This document shows positions 1-10,934 of a stretch of DNA of 64,000 nt, piece after piece; the stretch's first letter is position 1, and the number at the start of each line of letters is the position of its first letter. The stretch spans positions 254,432 to 318,431 of the forward strand of contig NW_022985189.1 of NCBI RefSeq assembly GCF_010093535.1. The letters are read 5' to 3'. The position numbers and the translations under genes are program-made. This DNA is from Lindgomyces ingoldianus. Taxonomy: Eukaryota; Ascomycota; Dothideomycetes; Pleosporales; Lindgomycetaceae. Under the pieces are notes generated by a model. The model had not been told where the DNA came from. It saw nothing but the letters and a program-made list of their open reading frames with translations, and made no database searches.

Positions 1-1109
1 ACACCCCTGTTTTCTTTTTTTTTGGGGGGGGGCAGGGGAATTGATGGACGAGCTCTACTTTATTAAAGGCCGTTTCTGCGGCCGCTTCGTTCTGGCCCCA
101 CCGCAACGGTAAAAAAGGTCAAGATTTCTCGTGCAGAAAAATTAACACCAGCAAATGGCGACTCGGGAATGGGGGAATTGGATAAATCGCTGAGGGGCTG
201 TCGATGGTGATTCGAGGGTTGAAGGGATGGAGGGTGTGGATTACCCCATCCGTGCGCGGGCAGCCTAAATCTTTACGCAGCGAGCGTGCGTTTGATCTTC
301 CGTACCGAGCCTACCGGGTTTGAGATCGAGGGGCAGATAGGTGAAATGGGAATAGCTGTTTTGGAATTTATGAGGGTGGTTATTGCGATCTACAGCATAT
401 CTAGGTAGTGTTGAGGAAGGTCACTAGTTTCGTGAACCGCTTGCTCGAATTCGAGAACATGTCGAGAGGATGTAGGCCTCTGTCTTATTTCGGATCATGC
501 TATATTCGTCACTCGTGGTATAATCCCGCACCCGATACTTTTTCTCGTCGAGACGCAAACGTCGATTTAAGTTTGGGGACAAGCGGTACAGCGGTTCACA
601 CGTCGTCGACGCTCCTCACCTCCTGCATCGACGCGTTGAACCAGACCTATAGGATACTCCCATTATGCATGAGCGTGCCTTGCACTAGTCCTGCACTTCG
701 CAGATGTTTGCATATAGTCCGTCTATCACTCCAGCCTATAAAAACCATCTCCTGCACCGAGCGGAAACTCGGGAGCGGGAAGGATGGCTATCGGTGAGTG
801 GAAAAAAGGTTCGGCTCGACCCTCTCCTCTCGTCTGCTCTCCCCTCCAGCCTCCCGCCCCCCATTCCTCCACTCCAGCTTGATTGATCAGAATCACCCTT
901 TCGAAACGCGCTCGGCGTACTCGCCGAAGCCATGAAACAGTATCACAGTTTGAAGCTGCAAGAAAAACGCGCGTATTCAGCGAGGCAATTATCATTTACT
1001 GGAGGAGCTGCAGATGTCTGTAATAGACCCTAGATCCTGGCTGCTTTTATCGGTGAGAAGTGTGAGTTTGTAGCCGTTCGGCTTTTGACACCGATCACCA
1101 ATGACAGTT

Positions 1110-1132
1110 GATGGATGGATGGATGGATGGAT
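1110..1132. repeat. GATG tetranucleotide microsatellite
   Basis: Nearly six uninterrupted copies of GATG, outside any gene. Confidence 0.9.
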
Positions 1133-2314
1133 TGGAGGAGGATAACGTGGCAGCCTCCCGCAGGGTTCGTCTTACGTGGGTGATAGGAAGGAAGGGAATT
1201 TGTGAGATCTGCACTCAGTGAACATATTGCCGGACGCAGGAGATAGGAGATTTTGATGGGATTGGGGGGAATATGACGTGCAGCAGACCTCGTGGTTTTG
1301 ATGTTGAATGTCTCGGATATTTTTGGGGATCGTAAATATTGAGAAAAGTTCGAGATAGATGAGGGTGGTTGATTTCGTGACCGTTTTCGTGAAGGTCAAG
1401 ATGGGGACATCGGAAACGACCATTCACAATAGACCACACCCACCCAACGCTGCAGCGGAGGTCCTGAGAAGATATCCTTGTAGCTCTCCCTTAATGCCTT
1501 GAAACAGGCAGGAACGCCCTTCCTAAATTGGCCAATACACCATCCGGACTCCTCCCCCTGGATCTGCCTAGTCAAGTCACGAACCTGCCCGAGAATACCT
1601 TCCCTCTGACAAGTCTCCACCCAGCTCAGGAAGGACACTATTTTACAGTCATCTGTCAGCACTGTAATAATCTCATCTAAGAGCGGAATACCCCATCGAA
1701 TAATCCTAGGGTCGGCGCTGTTTACCACGCGACATATCATCACGATCCAACGTCAGCACCATGGATGATGGCCAGCCAAACCACGGGTACGGGTCGGCTC
1801 GTGTAGATGACGTTCGACGGGAGGGGGATGGCGTTCCAGGTGTGGCTGATGAGGTAAGATGTTTCTTATCTCGTGCGCAGGGCTGGGTGAAGGATGTATT
1901 GCAGGTTTGTGGGCGTAATATTGGAGGGGATGGTTGGGCCAGGCCAAGGATTAGATGCAGTTTCCGTTGCAGGTTGAAAGTCTCCGAATAAGAGCTGATG
2001 ATAGCGATATACTAAAACACCTGATTTTGCAGCGATATTGAGGACCCTGATGAAGTATATACATACCTATTAATCTTTGCTTTGTTGCACGACCTTCTAT
2101 ACGTTTGATAAAAGTGTCTCTACATGTCCTGATGTTGTGGGTGCCGCGCACGGAGCTTCTGGCGTCTGTCCGAGGATTTGGTTCGCACGAGAGCAAGGCG
2201 CAGGAATAGGCCTTATAATAAGTTCTGCTGTACAACGTGACGCACTTATAAGCTGCCGTGGCTGCGCACCCTCGTAAGCTGCGCACCCCTACCAACAATA
2301 AAAGCACGTCGCTG

Positions 2315-2413
2315 AACGATTGCCCTCCTGATAACGATTACTCTCCTGATAAAAGATTACTCTCCTGATAAACGAGTACTCTCCTGATAAACGATTGCTC
2401 TCCTGATAAACGA
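2315..2413 (+). repeat. Minisatellite of about 19-20 bp, five copies
   Basis: Five tandem copies of a unit close to CGATTACTCTCCTGATAAA. CTCTCCTGATAA is almost invariant (CCCTCCTGATAA in the first copy) and the preceding CGATT/CGAGT varies. No coding frame runs through it. Confidence 0.8.
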
Positions 2414-2749
2414 CATAGAATATGTTAGTGTTAATGGCTAACTTTGCAGTAGAGCTGCATCAACGATACGAACCGCAATACTAGAAGTACAGAGCCGAGA
2501 TGTGAGTAAAGTGGTATGGGGTTGAGAGGAGGGCCGGTCGATGCCGTTGTGGTAAGGACGCAAGGCTCTGAAAGGGAAGTAATCAGTGCCTTGAGTCAGT
2601 TGTCTTAATACACCTAGCCTCTCTGCTCAAAATTACCCCAGAAAATTGCCATTGTCGATGGAGTATATCACATTTAAGAAAATGCCAATAGCCCTCTCGT
2701 GCGATCCCATATCCGAACTAATTTATCTAGAAGGCATTTTGAAGTCGTA

Positions 2750-2910
2750 GAGCCATCGAGATCTTGACCGATCACGATGCCTGCCTTCAAGAAAGATAAA
2801 AAATACATGACCGTCACGCAATTTTCCAAGCCAATCCAGCCCATCTCGCACCCATGTCAGTTCTTCAGCTGGTTCGGTGCAATCAATGAGTAGAAAGAGT
2901 TTAACACTTT
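2750..2910 (-). pseudogene. Possible relic of a NACHT (NLR) NTPase domain
   Basis: Read on the minus strand, this segment gives a hydrophobic strand ending in LFLLIDCTEP, which resembles the Walker B region of fungal NACHT domains (usual form hhhhDALDEC). It is followed by an EELxWVRDxLDWLGKLRDxHV stretch, which resembles the helix and the next strand of the same fold. Stops occur on both sides, no Walker A is visible and no gene model can be built. The match is by eye only and could be coincidence. Confidence 0.35.
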
Positions 2911-3249
2911 AGGAACTAGGCACTAGACGTTCTCTGAGAGAGAGTCCTGTGCCAATGGCCACTGACCCTTAATTAGACCAGCTAAGAAAAGCTAGACTGA
3001 AGAAGCCGTCTGTAATCATAGCTTGTGAATCCCCAGTCCGTCCTCTCCACAACTTTAGTTGTTGCTGCCTATCCTGCAATGCTTTCTTACTTCACAAATG
3101 TCTCTTACAAGAGTGTGACCACTCTCAGTCGACCACCCTTCCTGCTAGCGGTGGCGACCTAAAGTACAAAATGATTTAGGTCTCATCTAAGGGCTCCCTG
3201 TAAGCGTACCTTTATGCCCTTTTTTTATATTAACCTAAATAGGTATCCT

Positions 3250-3640
3250 GGCGGTTTTCGGTGGTAGTTGAAAAGTCGCCCTTAAATCCCGGGTCCAGCA
3301 TTGGCATTTGCACCATGGTCTAGCAAGAGCTTAACAGTTTTCGTGCTCTTTTGCCGGACTGCTTCTTAGAGTGCGATAGATACGTTGTATATATCTGCGC
3401 CTACTTCCAACATATGTGGCCCCATACCCCTCATGGATAATATTATTGACAGCTGCACTGACCTTTAACAAGACGTTGATTATATCCGTCCTGTTCACCC
3501 TAGCTGCTCTCTGGAGTGCCTTACAGCCAGAAAAGCTAATATCAAGCCCTTCCTCTGGCGGTTGTCACACAATGCCACCTTGTACGGTTTTGCAAGTGGC
3601 TGCCTTGATCAACGCGTTGTCGATTGAATGTTTTTTTTTT
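3250..3640 (-). pseudogene. Degenerate ankyrin-repeat remnant
   Basis: Minus-strand translation shows pieces with ankyrin spacing: ALQRAARVNRTDIINVLLK followed by SAAVNN, then a frame change to EVGADIYNVSIAL, and TKTVKLLLDHGANANAG. These correspond to the helix-turn-helix and the LL..GA..N ends of ankyrin repeats. In-frame stops and frame shifts break the array, so it is a decayed copy rather than an expressed gene. The NACHT-like relic lies downstream of it on this strand, the reverse of the usual NACHT-ankyrin order, so the two may come from different genes. Confidence 0.45.
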
Positions 3641-5077
3641 TTTGGATTTAGGCCGACATGCTACTCAAGGTATTTCAAGGAAGGAACCTGAGAATGGTAA
3701 GGCAGCCGGGGAAACTTGCTTCGGCACCAAATACAGATCCGGTATCGAATTCGTTGCTTTATATTTGCGCATAGTAGTCGGCACCAGCTCACACAAACAG
3801 CCCATGATAGCTAAGTTTTCCGGGCGAACAACCCCGAAGGGCAGAGTTGATCGTTATTTGGGAATGCTTCCATTCTGCAGAGTGGTGGTTCAGGTCCCCC
3901 ACCTATCCAGAAGAAGTTGAAGGCATTGGACCTGGTGTCACGGATGTCCAAGGAGTTCAAAGAAGTAGTGGAGCCCGCCTTCAAGTAGTTATAGCCGCCA
4001 TGCCAGCTGTGAGATTCTTGCTTTGCGACACATCGTACCGCTCTTAGCACAACATGAAATGGTTTGGGCTCATGACGCAAAAACAGCCGAAAACATAGAC
4101 TCACAGTGTAAGCAAGGCATAAAGATGGAGATTTTAGCAAGCGTCGTCGTGTTTTCGACAGGACCACTTACCTCTTGCAAGAGCAAACAAGGCTTGGGTA
4201 TAAGCGAGTTCATTAACTTGGTGAAAGCCAAACGAGTGTATTGAAAAGGCAGTAGAAGGCCCAGCCTTAGAACTTCACAAGGAACTAGTCCTAACGAGGA
4301 TAAAGGGTAGTGCGAGGGCTGACAGCACCTGTGATATTACTTTACTTTCATTCTTCTGTCTTTCCAGCCAACTCGCTTAAGGAAATAGTTTTCTATTTTC
4401 TTCTCTTTTCAGCCGTACGGAGAGGATAATGGGGGTCACTTCGACAGGCTGCTAGAACGCATCATCGTGTTACGGTGACGATGTATCAGGCTTGAACACT
4501 AGATGAACAGGCATCGGGTTCAGGAAAATAATAACTACGTACGACTATCGCGATGGCCCAAGAGGATTGCTTGAGAGCTTGCAAAAATGCGGCTCAACTC
4601 AATCTGCATAGGGGCTTCGGTGGATAAACTATCCACTGAAGGAATCGCAGAACGCTAGCAACGCGCACAGCAGTACCGTCACACAATAGTTGGTTGTGTT
4701 CTTCCAGCAACTAGGGTAAGCGAGGAGAGGCACGCAACAGCGAGTGAAAGAGCTTGATTGCGGAGAGAACGAGTATATCTAGCTGCAGCTGCAGCTGCGG
4801 CTTCACAGTGAACTCCAGGCCCTGATTCGCCGTCGCACCCGTAAGCCACGGCTGAAGGTATTCGTACAGATACGCTGGCTCTTTCTACTTCTGCGTTCAG
4901 ACATATAGAAGGCTGCAATTTATCAGGCTACCCAGCGTGAAAGCTTAAAACGTGCGAACCCTTCCTACGTCGTCATCTGTCTTCGCTACTGCTCCTCGTA
5001 TGTCTACCTACATTTCTAAAGTCGTGAAGACCACCTATCTTTTTGAACCGTTTCTCTAGAACCCCTTTCGAAGCAAG
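3641..5077. other. Intergenic stretch with decayed sequence
   Basis: Several overlapping short frames occur on both strands, none with a convincing domain. The minus strand between about 3.65 and 4.17 kb may continue the ankyrin relic but is too broken to assign. A short AGCTGC repeat lies near 4781-4802. The 5' end of the CorA-like gene follows. Confidence 0.4.
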
Positions 5078-7397
5078 ATGGAAGAAAAAATCCCTCGAGA
5101 GCAAAAGTAAGTTTCCCCACGCGGGTAGGGTATTTTCCCAATTCAACTTCAACCTATTCACTCCAATTCAGCTGCGTGTATATCTACGATTTTGCACCCG
5201 AGAGCGTCCTACACGAGAAGCGAATAGATATTGACCTCCTTCAATCGGCGGAATATGACTTTACAGAGGCGAGGCTCAGGCCATCGGACGCGCAATTTCG
5301 GTGGATCCACATACCCGTGAATGATACTAGGATCGTTGAGGTAACATGACCACTGCAGTTTAACTACTATTTTATTAATGAATTGGGATGGCTTACTGGA
5401 AGCGGGGACCTAGAACTGTGTGAAGACCCTGGTTGGGGCGGACCACGCTCAGTCTCTCCCAAATACGTGGCTCCATAAGCTTCGACCCACATCATCTATT
5501 CCGAAAGATATCGTACCGGATCATGCTCACTTCATGGAGCCATCATTCCAGATACACACCGCCGAGGAAGAAAATAAAGGAGGTAATTCCACTATACAAC
5601 CGTCCTTCACACTCTACGTAAGTCTCCGCCTTTCAAACATTTGCGTCAACAGGATCGCAGAACAGTCTTCAAGCGTTCGTACATATATGATACTAATCGT
5701 GAGCCGATTATAGCTTCCGTACTTAAATTGGGAAGTGTTCCGAAATATTCAAGGTCGTAAATCAGACACGACAAACAAAAAAAACACTTCACACCATCCG
5801 AGGAGGACTTTGGATCAATTTTTCTACTCTGGGCTACGAAATACGACATACCGGGACGCTGGACAAACTGTGTCAAAATGGACGGGCGCAAGCCCGGGTG
5901 TCAATGGAAGAACAAAGGCAGTGGAGGACAGCTACGTCGTAATGGTGGATCAGCTCTGGATCTGGGCTTTAGAAGACGGTGAGTAAGGTTTATTTTTGTT
6001 AAATATCCTTTTGCAAGACCGGTGTTTAATCTCAGGGGTTGCCATGAAAACTTCGTCATGACCTCCTGGCTAACAAGGTTGACAGCGACCCTAGTCTCAT
6101 GCTTCCCATCTCATGGTTTCCAGTTCTTGGGAAACTCCAGTGGAACAAAATATATTGATGTCATGACATCGGTAATGTCGGACTCCAGGAAGTGCCAGGA
6201 CTTGTTCGACCTGACTGCTTTGCTGGTCATGCATTCCGTGACTAATGTTTTTGCGGAAGAAAATGGCAAGTTTGCTGACATATTAGCTATATATAGATGG
6301 GCAATTTCGATCAAGGTAAATCATTCTGAGGCTGCTTTGATACGTCGACTTGAAAGCCCTAGCTAATCAAATATCCGTCCAGACAGCCCGCCACACCGAG
6401 AAACTCGAGGCTTTTAGCAGAAACCAGTCCTCTCATAATGCAGAAGAGATTGGAGTTGAAGGGATTGATGAGCTGAATCTGACACTCGAAGTGGCAGATA
6501 TCCTTGACGAGCTAAATATGCTGCTACTTCTGATGGAGAACCAAGCTGATGTATTAGCTTCGCTCCAGAGGAAGCTATACCACTTCAAACCCATGGCGCT
6601 TCACACAGCAGGAAGAGGGGAACATGCTATCATGATAAAGGACAGCAACCTGGGCAGTGTCCACGTATCAAACTCTGGAAATATAGAAGGCCGTCTATTG
6701 TTAGAGGATTCGAAAGTGGGATCTCTCCATATTGCCAATACAGAAGGAACTCTTCCAGGTGTCCGGGCGATTGATGGGAATGCTGGCATTCTAGTGCAAG
6801 AAGCTGAGCAGAGGCTGAATGTCGAGAAAGCTAATCTCGAGAGACTCCGAACGCATGCAGCGCGGACACATGAGATGGGTTGTAACCCATCCTATTAATT
6901 GCTAGGCAGATCTCCGATTAGAAGGGCGTCACTGAGAGTTTCAACAGCTTATCGAGTTGCTTGATTTAGAGCAAAAAGCCGCCAGTCTGGCGGAAGCCCG
7001 TGCGACTACCAAGCAAGGAAAGGCTATCATGCTGTTTACCATAGTTACGATCATATTTGTTAGTCCTAACTTACTGCTTCTAGACTAGCTAGATACCTCA
7101 TACCCTGCTAATTCAACCAGCTCCCCCTCTCATTCTTCACTTCGTACTTCGGCCAGAACGTGTCCGAAATAACCGGAGATAATAAGAACCCAAAATCGAG
7201 TGAGCTTTGGAGAATAGCTGGTGCGTCCTTTCCCGACTAATTGGAACCAGTCAAGAAACCGATGCAATACGAGAACAAGCTGACCTGTTGTGGATTTAGG
7301 CCCGATATCGGTGGTTGTGATCCTCTTCGCTCTTGTAGTAGTGTACTTCATCATGTATCCCCGCAAGAAAACACGGGAGGAATGGATTGAGATGTGA
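5078..7397 (+). CDS. CorA-like magnesium transporter family protein
   Basis: Ten exons join in phase: 5078-5106, 5172-5340, 5414-5617, 5653-5756, 5803-5978, 6086-6315, 6383-6878, 6937-7058, 7121-7220 and 7300-7397, giving 575 residues. The C-terminus has the CorA layout: a long helical region (QKAASLAEARATTKQGK), a first membrane segment (AIMLFTIVTIIFLPLSFF), the loop TSYFGQNVSEI, a second membrane segment (PISVVVILFALVVVYFIM) and a basic tail. The N-terminal part has motifs I associate with fungal CorA-like proteins: FRWIHIPVND, RTLDQFFYSGL and MVDQLWIWALEDG. Family members move Mg2+ or other divalent cations across membranes as oligomers; many fungal ones are uncharacterised. The usual GMN signature is GQN here. 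The third intron is only 35 bp, which is short, so that junction is the weakest. The start is the first ATG that splices into the conserved frame. Confidence 0.72.
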
Positions 7398-9795
7398 ACG
7401 ATATCTTCCTTGCAGTTTTCCGAATAATTCGCAAATTTAACCGTCTTATGTTGCTATAAAAGTAGAGTAGGCATTTTCGTGACAATTGCTCTTCCAACCA
7501 ATTTGGAGCCTTTTAGTATCGAGGCCTAGCATTGAGCTTAGACAGTATATGGATAACATATGATTCAGAAATCTAGTATTGCTACCCTCGAAGTATCGAT
7601 CGTAACATAAAGCCGTGTCAGAGACGACGATCGGCATCAGTGTCAGAACTGAAATGGCATGGATATGCAAAGTCGAGCTTGATGAATCTTAAAACCCTTA
7701 AACATTTATGTGCAGATCACTTGCTACACTATTTTTATTGTTATCTCTATTCTACTGGGCAGCCGGGGGCCAATGTGAATATCGCTTTCTAATTTGCCAC
7801 TGCGAAGCTTCGAGCATCCTCTACTCATAGAACTACGTTTTAAAGATTCGCCACTTGAGCCTCATTAGAGGCAGATGAAAATCCCGACCATGCTAGTAGG
7901 GATGGCCAACTGTTCTGGCTACACCCTTGTAAGATGGCGAATTATGTAGCCTTTTTTAGAGAGTTGAGTTGGTTAAATAGAGGCATGGCGAAAGTTAGAT
8001 CTTAAGGCTGCAAGGCACATTTAGTCTCCTTGCTAAGGCTCTGCTCAGCTACAGACCTAACATATTATAGTAGTATTGTAAAAAGTGTGGAGGATAAAAT
8101 AGCCTGGCAGTAGCTGTTCAGAAGATTGGATGAAGTGACTCTGCTATCTAGGAGAGTTGAAGGCTCTCCTTATATACACCGAGCTTTGGAACATACTATC
8201 TCCAGATCCCGAGCCGCGTCCCAGGCTCCGAGCCCCAGCCAAGGCTCTCAGTGTACGCGACAAAAAGCAACTCTTTATAAACTAGGAATATACGTAATTC
8301 TCTACATAGGAGGAGTCTTAAACTGTTAGGAGTGGCTATAGCACAGAACTTACATAGAAATATAGTAAATATTAATGTGTGCACAGAGTCTAAGTTTGCT
8401 TAAAGTTAAAGTATCAGTTTTCTTGGCACGGTGGGTTTTCTCGCCAGCTAGGGAGGGACGTTAGCAGTCTAACTTACTAACCCTCTTCCTGAAACCAAGC
8501 ATGATGCTAAGAAAGTCTTAATTCCCGGCGGAAGTAAGATCCTTGTTCTATTTAGCACAAGTGCTAGCAGGCGCACTCTCCTCAACCGCTCCTTCTAAAT
8601 TTGGAAATGCCCAAAACCCAACAGGAAGGCCATGTTCCCTGCCTCCTTCGTTCCCAGCAGCTCGCGATCATCTTCAGAAGGGTGTACAAAGACGAAGGCC
8701 AATTTACTGACCGGAGATTTGGTCTTCTATCGTGTTCGGAAATCGGACTCGATAACGTCGGAGTTTTAATCTATATGTGCCTATTTCGAGAACAGCTTAT
8801 CGGAACGCTCCTTGGAGTACGAACAAAAGAAATATATGGTGTGCATGTAATTAGGTACTAGTTGCCCCTCGTTCTTTTCTCTGAGGGTGTAGTAGACCTC
8901 GGATATCGGATTTCGAGCTTCCACGGGTCCGGTAGGATTGAGGGATTGTGATTAGGAGCATTGCGGTTGGCGATCTAGTGGGCGGGGGGCTTTGTGTGGC
9001 TGAGAGGAGCTTGGGAAAGACCGAGGGTAGGAAAATGAGGGACATGTGGACGTGAGCCGAAGGTTATTTGAGGGAGATTACCAGTATGACTCCGCTCTAG
9101 TTGAGCTCATTTGTTGAGGAGTAGGCTGGTACGTATTAAGACATAGAGCATGTTACTGCATATCACATGACATAAACAAGGCAGGTGAAATCTCTCAAAC
9201 CATTTGCGTAAGGAATTAGAAGGGATTAAGCGTGGATAACGTCTTTCATATACCTTATCATAAATAGCAAGGTGAACATAAACTCTGCTAGAAAGGCTTC
9301 ACTGATCATTATTTTACCCCGTTTACACTATTTTATCTACTATTTATCGGGTTTTAATATACTAAAGAAGCCAAAATGGAAAACTATTTCTCTCTACGTG
9401 GTCTATGAGTAAGAAAAATTCCAGGGTCTTCAAAAATAAGCAAAGTAAATGAAGAGTTAAAAGCGCTAAAAGGTAGTCTGTGATATATGCGGAGAAAACA
9501 GAAAAGCTTAATATGGGGCGTTTTAAAGCTCTTACAACAAATAAATGAACTCATTTAGGACGCAGATTTCTGTAACGAATCTCTGAGATGTCGTTGAGTC
9601 GAATGTTACTCTTTTCGTCCCCAAAAACCATCCAAAGACCGCCCTCTAATTTTTTATTTATTTCAGAAAGTTGGCACAAAAGACACGATGAGATAGACAA
9701 TACTGCGGGGATTTAAAGAAGGATAAAAATTGAAATATATCAAGATAGATATCCTTAAACTAATTGCCTCGAACTGTTAGTACCCAATTTCACAT
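7398..9795. other. Intergenic, AT-rich, no gene recognised
   Basis: About 2.4 kb with only short open frames and no recognisable protein. The part from about 9.1 to 9.75 kb is clearly AT-rich and includes the 3' flank of the minus-strand GH43 gene. Confidence 0.5.
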
Positions 9796-10934
9796 CTACT
9801 CCCCCGCAGGGCCCGTTAAACTAGTTCCCAACTTCGCCGGAGAACCAAAGTTCGGCGATCCATCCGAATTCCAATTCACGATTTGTCCCATAGTATATCG
9901 CGTACCATCGCAAGCACCACCGCTGTTGGATGTGGCATGGTAGACATTCCAGATCTGGCTCCCATCCGGACTTTGGAAGAACCTGCGATCCCATTAGTGA
10001 TTAGGTTCCTTACACTATCTACTTTATTAAAGAAAACTCACCCATTATGCCCGGGTCCGTAATTCCCATTTGCACTAGTCAAGAACGGGCCTGTTTTACT
10101 CCAACTACTGGATGATGCCGGATCACCAGACCCATTCCAAGTAAGAAGACCAAGAGAGTAGGAACTTGTCCAGCAATAGCTCGCAGAGTAAGCGAGAAAC
10201 GTTTTTCCTCCATGATACATGGCAGCAGGGCCCTCCATGACTGGATTCCCGACCTTTTCCCAGGACTGCGTCGGCGTGGATAGGACTTTCGATGTGCCAA
10301 TTTGCCCCGGAGATATAAGGGGAGCGATGCAGAGAGACTGGAGAGAGCCGGAGAAGCAAGAGTAGACGAAGTAGTTGCCCCATGAACTGAAACGTAGGAT
10401 GCTACCATCAATGCCCCAGGTGTTCGTTAGTTGGGCGAGGTAGCTGAAGCTGTCCCAAGGAGTGGCACCGCCTATAAACTCAAGTTCTATTAGTGATCTC
10501 TGTCACTTTATTCAATATTTGACTCACCCTTCAGAACATGGGGACGTTGACCGTCCAGATTCGCACTATTCCCTGCGGTGTAATAGATATACCAAGCGCC
10601 ATCAAAGTAGTGAAGTTCTGGCTAGAAGCATATATCAGCACAGTTTTGGCTACTTCCATTATAAAATACCCACCGCCCAAACGTTGCAGCATCTTGACGA
10701 TGTGCTGTCCGTCCAGACAACCTTCGTTTCTCCAGTCTTCAGCCCGTTCAGCGTTTTCGCTCGGGTAATTTGAAGATTCGACCACGTTGTCGTCATCAAA
10801 TAATAATACCCTCCCGACCATGCGATATGTGGATCGGACCCATCTTTCGTTTTAAGGGGATTTGAATATGTAGCTGCGCTGGAAAATGTTACCAATGCTA
10901 AAAAGAAGGCAATGAGCGGTCTGGCGAAGTGCAT
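9796..10934 (-). CDS. Secreted glycoside hydrolase family 43 (arabinofuranosidase-like)
   Basis: Four exons on the minus strand, 10934-10674, 10621-10528, 10471-10042 and 9982-9796, join in phase to 323 residues. A signal peptide is visible (MHFARPLIAFFLALVTFSSA), so the enzyme should be secreted. GH43 five-bladed propeller landmarks are present: DGSDPHIAW with the catalytic-base Asp near the N-terminus, NVWAPELHY, WGIDGSILRF with the pKa-modulating Asp, and EGPAAMYHGG with the catalytic-acid Glu. The family removes arabinose or xylose from plant-wall polysaccharides. Overall resemblance is to exo-alpha-1,5-L-arabinofuranosidase-type members (subfamily 26), but that assignment is from memory of similar sequences. 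All three splice junctions restore family-consistent motifs (NVW|APELHY, VLK|GGATPW, GHNG|FFQSP). No binding module is attached. Confidence 0.9.

Larger units (their letters stand above)
1..2740. other. Gene-poor stretch, no gene model supported
   Basis: No reading frame here looks like a known family. The best candidate is a minus-strand open frame at 1743-1396 (115 codons from two adjacent ATGs), which has an amphipathic, protein-like composition but no recognisable motif; it could be an exon or chance. Two simple repeats lie in the stretch and are listed separately. Confidence 0.5.
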
